A stretch of DNA of 9,378 nucleotides from JAVBUZ01 sp031554725 (GTDB lineage Bacteria > Bacillota > Clostridia > Lachnospirales > Lachnospiraceae): assembly GCA_031554725.1 (NCBI GenBank), contig JAVBUZ010000105.1:1-9378 (forward strand), written 5' to 3'. The notes under the pieces are model-generated. The model did not search any database, had not been told where the DNA came from, and saw only the letters and a list, made by a program, of their open reading frames with translations. Shown here piece after piece: positions 7,578 to 9,378 of the stretch (position 1 is the first letter of the stretch; the number at the start of each line of letters is the position of its first letter). The translations under genes and the position numbers were made by a program.

Positions 7578-7898
7578 TTACATCATTAATAAAAAAATGA
7601 TTACTCCCAAAGCTACGAATGCAACCACTTCCATAGTTATACCCAGGTACACGAGTAATCTATGTGCCGTCATATTATTGTCTGCCATTTCCAGTTTTGC
7701 ATTCAATTCCTTTTGCAGATCAAAGGCACTTCCTTCCTCTAATCTTGACATGCCTTCTGAAACTAAAAACTGTATCGTCAATTCTTCTTTACACTCTTTA
7801 CATGTTTCTATATGATTTACAAACTTCCTAGCACTTTTCGCATCCAATTTGTTTTCAACAAATAAGGGTATTATTTTTTCAATTTCTTTGCAATCCAT
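7578..7898 (-). CDS. Small membrane protein with N-terminal zf-HC2 (anti-sigma-type) zinc finger
   Basis: From ATG 7898 the product is 106 residues. A frame open to a TTG at 7961 exists, but the ATG has a clear GGAAGGA site (7905-7911, 6-nt spacer), and the upstream part overlaps the promoter, so the short form is preferred. The N-terminal half carries the zf-HC2 signature H29-x3-C33-x2-C36, with C3 as the likely fourth zinc ligand, as in zinc-binding anti-sigma factors. Residues 45-75 are a charged linker, and residues about 81-105 form one transmembrane segment ending in the last residues (FLLMM). Almost nothing would be exposed outside the cell. Such proteins usually bind and hold a sigma factor encoded next door; no sigma-factor gene is in this window, so that role is only inferred. 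It is the first gene of the polA operon, 30 nt ahead of polA. Confidence 0.82.
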   Translation of the reverse strand: MDCKEIEKIIPLFVENKLDAKSARKFVNHIETCKECKEELTIQFLVSEGMSRLEEGSAFDLQKELNAKLEMADNNMTAHRLLVYLGITMEVVAFVALGVIIFLLMM

Positions 7899-7904
7899 TG
7901 TGCG

Positions 7905-7911
7905 TCCTTCC
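7905..7911 (-). promoter_or_regulatory. Ribosome-binding site deciding the zinc-finger protein start
   Basis: GGAAGGA on the minus strand, 6 nt before ATG 7898. It supports that ATG over the TTG at 7961, which has no comparable site and would place the coding region across the promoter and palindrome. Confidence 0.75.
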
Positions 7912-7938
7912 CGAATGGCAGTCTTTCCCACCCTTAAA

Positions 7939-7947
7939 AGTATATCA
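7939..7947 (-). promoter_or_regulatory. Extended -10 promoter of the zinc-finger/polA operon
   Basis: The minus strand reads TGATATACT, that is, the extended -10 TGN joined to TATACT (5 of 6 to TATAAT). The sequence 17 bp upstream (TAAATA) is a poor -35, as is common for extended -10 promoters. It lies after the terminator of the LCP gene and about 40 nt before the zinc-finger start codon, the expected place for the operon promoter. A 16-bp palindrome overlaps it. Confidence 0.5.
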
Positions 7948-7958
7948 TTACAATGATA
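7943..7958. promoter_or_regulatory. 16-bp palindrome overlapping the promoter, candidate operator
   Basis: TATCATT and AATGATA form a perfect inverted repeat of 7-bp arms around a 2-bp centre. The left part covers the first bases of the -10 box and its TGN extension. A perfect symmetric site placed on a promoter is what a dimeric repressor operator looks like, but no regulator can be named and AT-rich palindromes can arise by chance. Confidence 0.4.
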
Positions 7959-8000
7959 CAATATTTAGGGGAAAAAGGCTATAAAAAAGTGAAACAGACA

Positions 8001-8037
8001 CAAAAAAACCAGAGATAGATTTTCTTCTCTCTGGTTT
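8001..8037 (-). terminator. Rho-independent terminator of the LCP gene
   Basis: Read on the minus strand, a perfect 10-bp stem AAACCAGAGA / TCTCTGGTTT (8028-8037 with 8006-8015) closes a 12-nt loop and runs into a seven-T tract (8002-8008). It begins 18 nt after the LCP stop codon. It separates the LCP transcript from the downstream polA operon. Confidence 0.9.
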
Positions 8038-8054
8038 CATTTTCATTTTGCTTT

Positions 8055-9179
8055 TTATTTCTCACTAACCTTCTCATACCAAGCCTTTGCATTGGCCGCG
8101 AAATCTACGTTCAGAACTGCCATTCCGTTTATTCTTGCATTGCTCCATGTTCCGTCCTGTGGAATTGTCATATTGCTCACTTCATAATCAGACATGCTTA
8201 ACGCCAATAAAAGTAGAGATGCACAATCACTTGCTGTTAAATCTGTTCGAACTCTTGGAAGAAACTCTTCTAGTAAGCTGTTCATTTCTGTGAGATTCAT
8301 TTTCATTGCTTTTGCTTGGCAAAGAGATAAAACATTTCTCTGTCTTTCCGTTCTTGCAAAATCTGTTCCTACATATCTAACACGTGAATACGCTAGGGTC
8401 TGACTACCATTTAAATGTACCATTCCAGCATCGCTCTGAGATATGATATCTGAACCTTCCTTCTTACCTAAGAGTATATTGTGCCCTTTAACGTAGTCGT
8501 TCATAACACGGATTTCATCACTTGATATATTAATGTCTAAGCCACCTAAAGCATCTACAAAATCCATAACCAAATAGAAATTCACTACCACACATCTATC
8601 TACGCTTATACCAAAATTGCTCTTAATGGTTTTTGCTAATAATGAGGTGCCTCCATATGCGTAGGCTGCATTTAAACGATTGCTACCATGACCTGGAATA
8701 GAAACGTAAATATCTCTTAAAAAAGAGGTCATTACAATCTTCTTTGTTTCTTTATTGATACTTACCAAAATCATCGAGTCAGAACGTCCTGAGAAATTAC
8801 TGCCTCTAGAATCCACGCCGATGAGAAGTATATTAAACGCATTCACATCAAGGACTGAGGTTTCTTGTATTGTTTCAAGGTTCTTTTCTAGCTGTTCTTC
8901 TAATGCTGCAATTTCTTCGGCTGTTGCCTCTGGTCCTGCATCTTCCCCTTCACCTAGATCAGCCTCATAATCCTCTTCTAACGTAATCGGTACCCAATCT
9001 TCTGTCTCTGTGCCAATCTGACGATCAAGTAAACTATAGTAATGATTAAATACATATGCTGCTACCGCAACCAAAATTAGAATAACTACTGCAATAATTC
9101 CTACTACAATAGGCCATCTTTTTCTTTTTGCTTTATTTTCATTTGTTACTATTTCTTGTACTTCCTTTTCTTCACCCAA
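8055..9179 (-). CDS. LytR-CpsA-Psr (LCP) family cell-wall polymer ligase
   Basis: LCP proteins transfer lipid-linked glycopolymers (teichoic acids, capsule) onto peptidoglycan at the outer membrane face. From TTG 9179 the product is 374 residues: a cytosolic basic tail (NKAKRKRW, 15-22), one transmembrane anchor (about 23-43), an acidic spacer with a probable coiled coil (about 70-109), then the LCP domain (about 115-300). Catalytic and pyrophosphate-binding residues are present: GVDSR (121-125), R132 and D134 in GRSDSM, R155 and D156 in SFLRDI, NRLNAAYAYGG (167-177) and YSRVRYVGTDFARTERQR (264-281). The open frame extends to GTG 9200, but a perfect AGGAGG lies inside that extension, 9 nt before the TTG, so TTG is the likely start. 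The gene is monocistronic in this view, closed by the terminator at 8001-8037. The polymer substrate cannot be told. Confidence 0.93.
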   Translation of the reverse strand: MGEEKEVQEIVTNENKAKRKRWPIVVGIIAVVILILVAVAAYVFNHYYSLLDRQIGTETEDWVPITLEEDYEADLGEGEDAGPEATAEEIAALEEQLEKNLETIQETSVLDVNAFNILLIGVDSRGSNFSGRSDSMILVSINKETKKIVMTSFLRDIYVSIPGHGSNRLNAAYAYGGTSLLAKTIKSNFGISVDRCVVVNFYLVMDFVDALGGLDINISSDEIRVMNDYVKGHNILLGKKEGSDIISQSDAGMVHLNGSQTLAYSRVRYVGTDFARTERQRNVLSLCQAKAMKMNLTEMNSLLEEFLPRVRTDLTASDCASLLLLALSMSDYEVSNMTIPQDGTWSNARINGMAVLNVDFAANAKAWYEKVSEK

Positions 9180-9188
9180 CGCCTTATA

Positions 9189-9194
9189 CCTCCT
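9189..9194 (-). promoter_or_regulatory. Ribosome-binding site deciding the LCP start (TTG)
   Basis: A perfect AGGAGG on the minus strand, 9 nt upstream of TTG 9179. It falls within codons 3-4 of the longer frame that starts at GTG 9200, which itself has no good site upstream. This makes the TTG the probable initiation codon. Confidence 0.78.
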
Positions 9195-9200
9195 GCGCAC

Positions 9201-9330
9201 ACAATTTTTATATTGGTATACTTATTCTCTCCTAAAAATATATCTTTACAATAATACCTCATTTTTTCTCAAAAGACTATTAATATTTTCTTTGAAAAAT
9301 TGACTCTATAATAAATGTTGGGGTGTTTGA
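9201..9330. other. AT-rich intergenic region, probably divergent promoters
   Basis: This stretch is strongly AT-rich and has no long frame. On the plus strand TATAAT occurs at 9307-9312, with only a weak -35 (TATTTT) 17 bp upstream; it could serve the short frame at 9331. On the minus strand several weak -10-like boxes precede the LCP gene (for example TTGTAA followed by GAGAAT), but none has a convincing partner, so the LCP promoter is not assigned. Confidence 0.35.
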
Positions 9331-9378
9331 TTGAAAAATAAAACCTTCAAGTGCCAGTCTAGCCAACAAACCTCTCGA
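9331..9378 (+). CDS. Possible start of a divergent gene, cut by window edge
   Basis: A TTG at 9331 opens a frame that stays open for 16 codons to the window end, encoding (M)KNKTFKCQSSQQTSR if TTG is read as initiator. GGGGTG at 9320-9325, 5 nt upstream, resembles the GGAGGTG ribosome-binding consensus, and a TATAAT lies at 9307-9312. The fragment is too short to name, and 16 open codons are not by themselves significant. The leader implied by that -10 would be only about 12 nt, which is unusually short. Confidence 0.3.
   Translation, partial: MKNKTFKCQSSQQTSR

Noticed and set aside
7899..7961. N-terminal extension of the zinc-finger protein to TTG 7961
   Set aside because: TTG codon without a ribosome-binding site; the extension covers the candidate promoter, and the ATG at 7898 has GGAAGGA at good spacing.
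9292..9312. TTGAAA plus TATAAT as a plus-strand promoter
   Set aside because: The spacer is only 9 bp, far too short for a sigma-A promoter; only the -10 with a weak -35 further upstream could work.
1..9378. CRISPR array, insertion sequence, tRNA or rRNA
   Set aside because: No regularly spaced direct repeats, transposase motifs, terminal inverted repeats or tRNA-like cloverleaf sequences were seen; coding density is too high to hide them.

Overview
The window is AT-rich and almost entirely coded on the minus strand. It looks like a chromosomal segment of a low-GC Gram-positive of class Clostridia, most likely Lachnospiraceae. This is inferred from gene content: a PolA with a dead proofreading domain, CoaE, a long FtsA-like protein, WalJ/YycJ, an ACT protein next to a UPF0210/PFL-like protein, and an LCP protein. 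Strong AGGAGG-type ribosome-binding sites also fit. No database search was possible. I see no mobile element, CRISPR array, rRNA or tRNA.

Read in the direction of transcription (right to left), the layout is as follows. (a) At 9331-9378 a short plus-strand reading frame may be the start of a divergent gene. (b) An LCP cell-wall polymer ligase (8055-9179) has a TTG start fixed by a perfect AGGAGG and is closed by a clear rho-independent terminator (8001-8037). (c) A new unit starts at an extended -10 promoter overlapped by a 16-bp palindrome (7943-7958). It runs through a small membrane-anchored zinc-finger protein of anti-sigma type (7578-7898), polA (4908-7547), coaE (4298-4921), an extended FtsA-like actin-fold ATPase (2232-4298) and walJ (1420-2217). 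Gaps are tiny or genes overlap (polA/coaE by 14 nt, coaE/ftsA-like by 1 nt as TAATG), so this is very probably one operon. (d) An internal promoter at the end of walJ (1387-1414) drives an ACT-domain protein (1061-1333) and a UPF0210/PFL-like protein that runs off the left edge (1-1037).

The central operon joins DNA repair/replication (PolA), coenzyme A synthesis (CoaE), a cell-division-type actin homologue and a wall- or DNA-linked metallohydrolase (WalJ).

The most unusual element is the FtsA-like protein. It has a complete actin-type nucleotide-binding core, lacks the usual C-terminal membrane-targeting helix, and carries about 300 extra residues. I read these as several beta-grasp-like (ThiS/TGS-like) modules, the last one separated by an acidic linker. 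Its function is not known to me. The ACT + UPF0210 pair is the second conserved but functionally open item.
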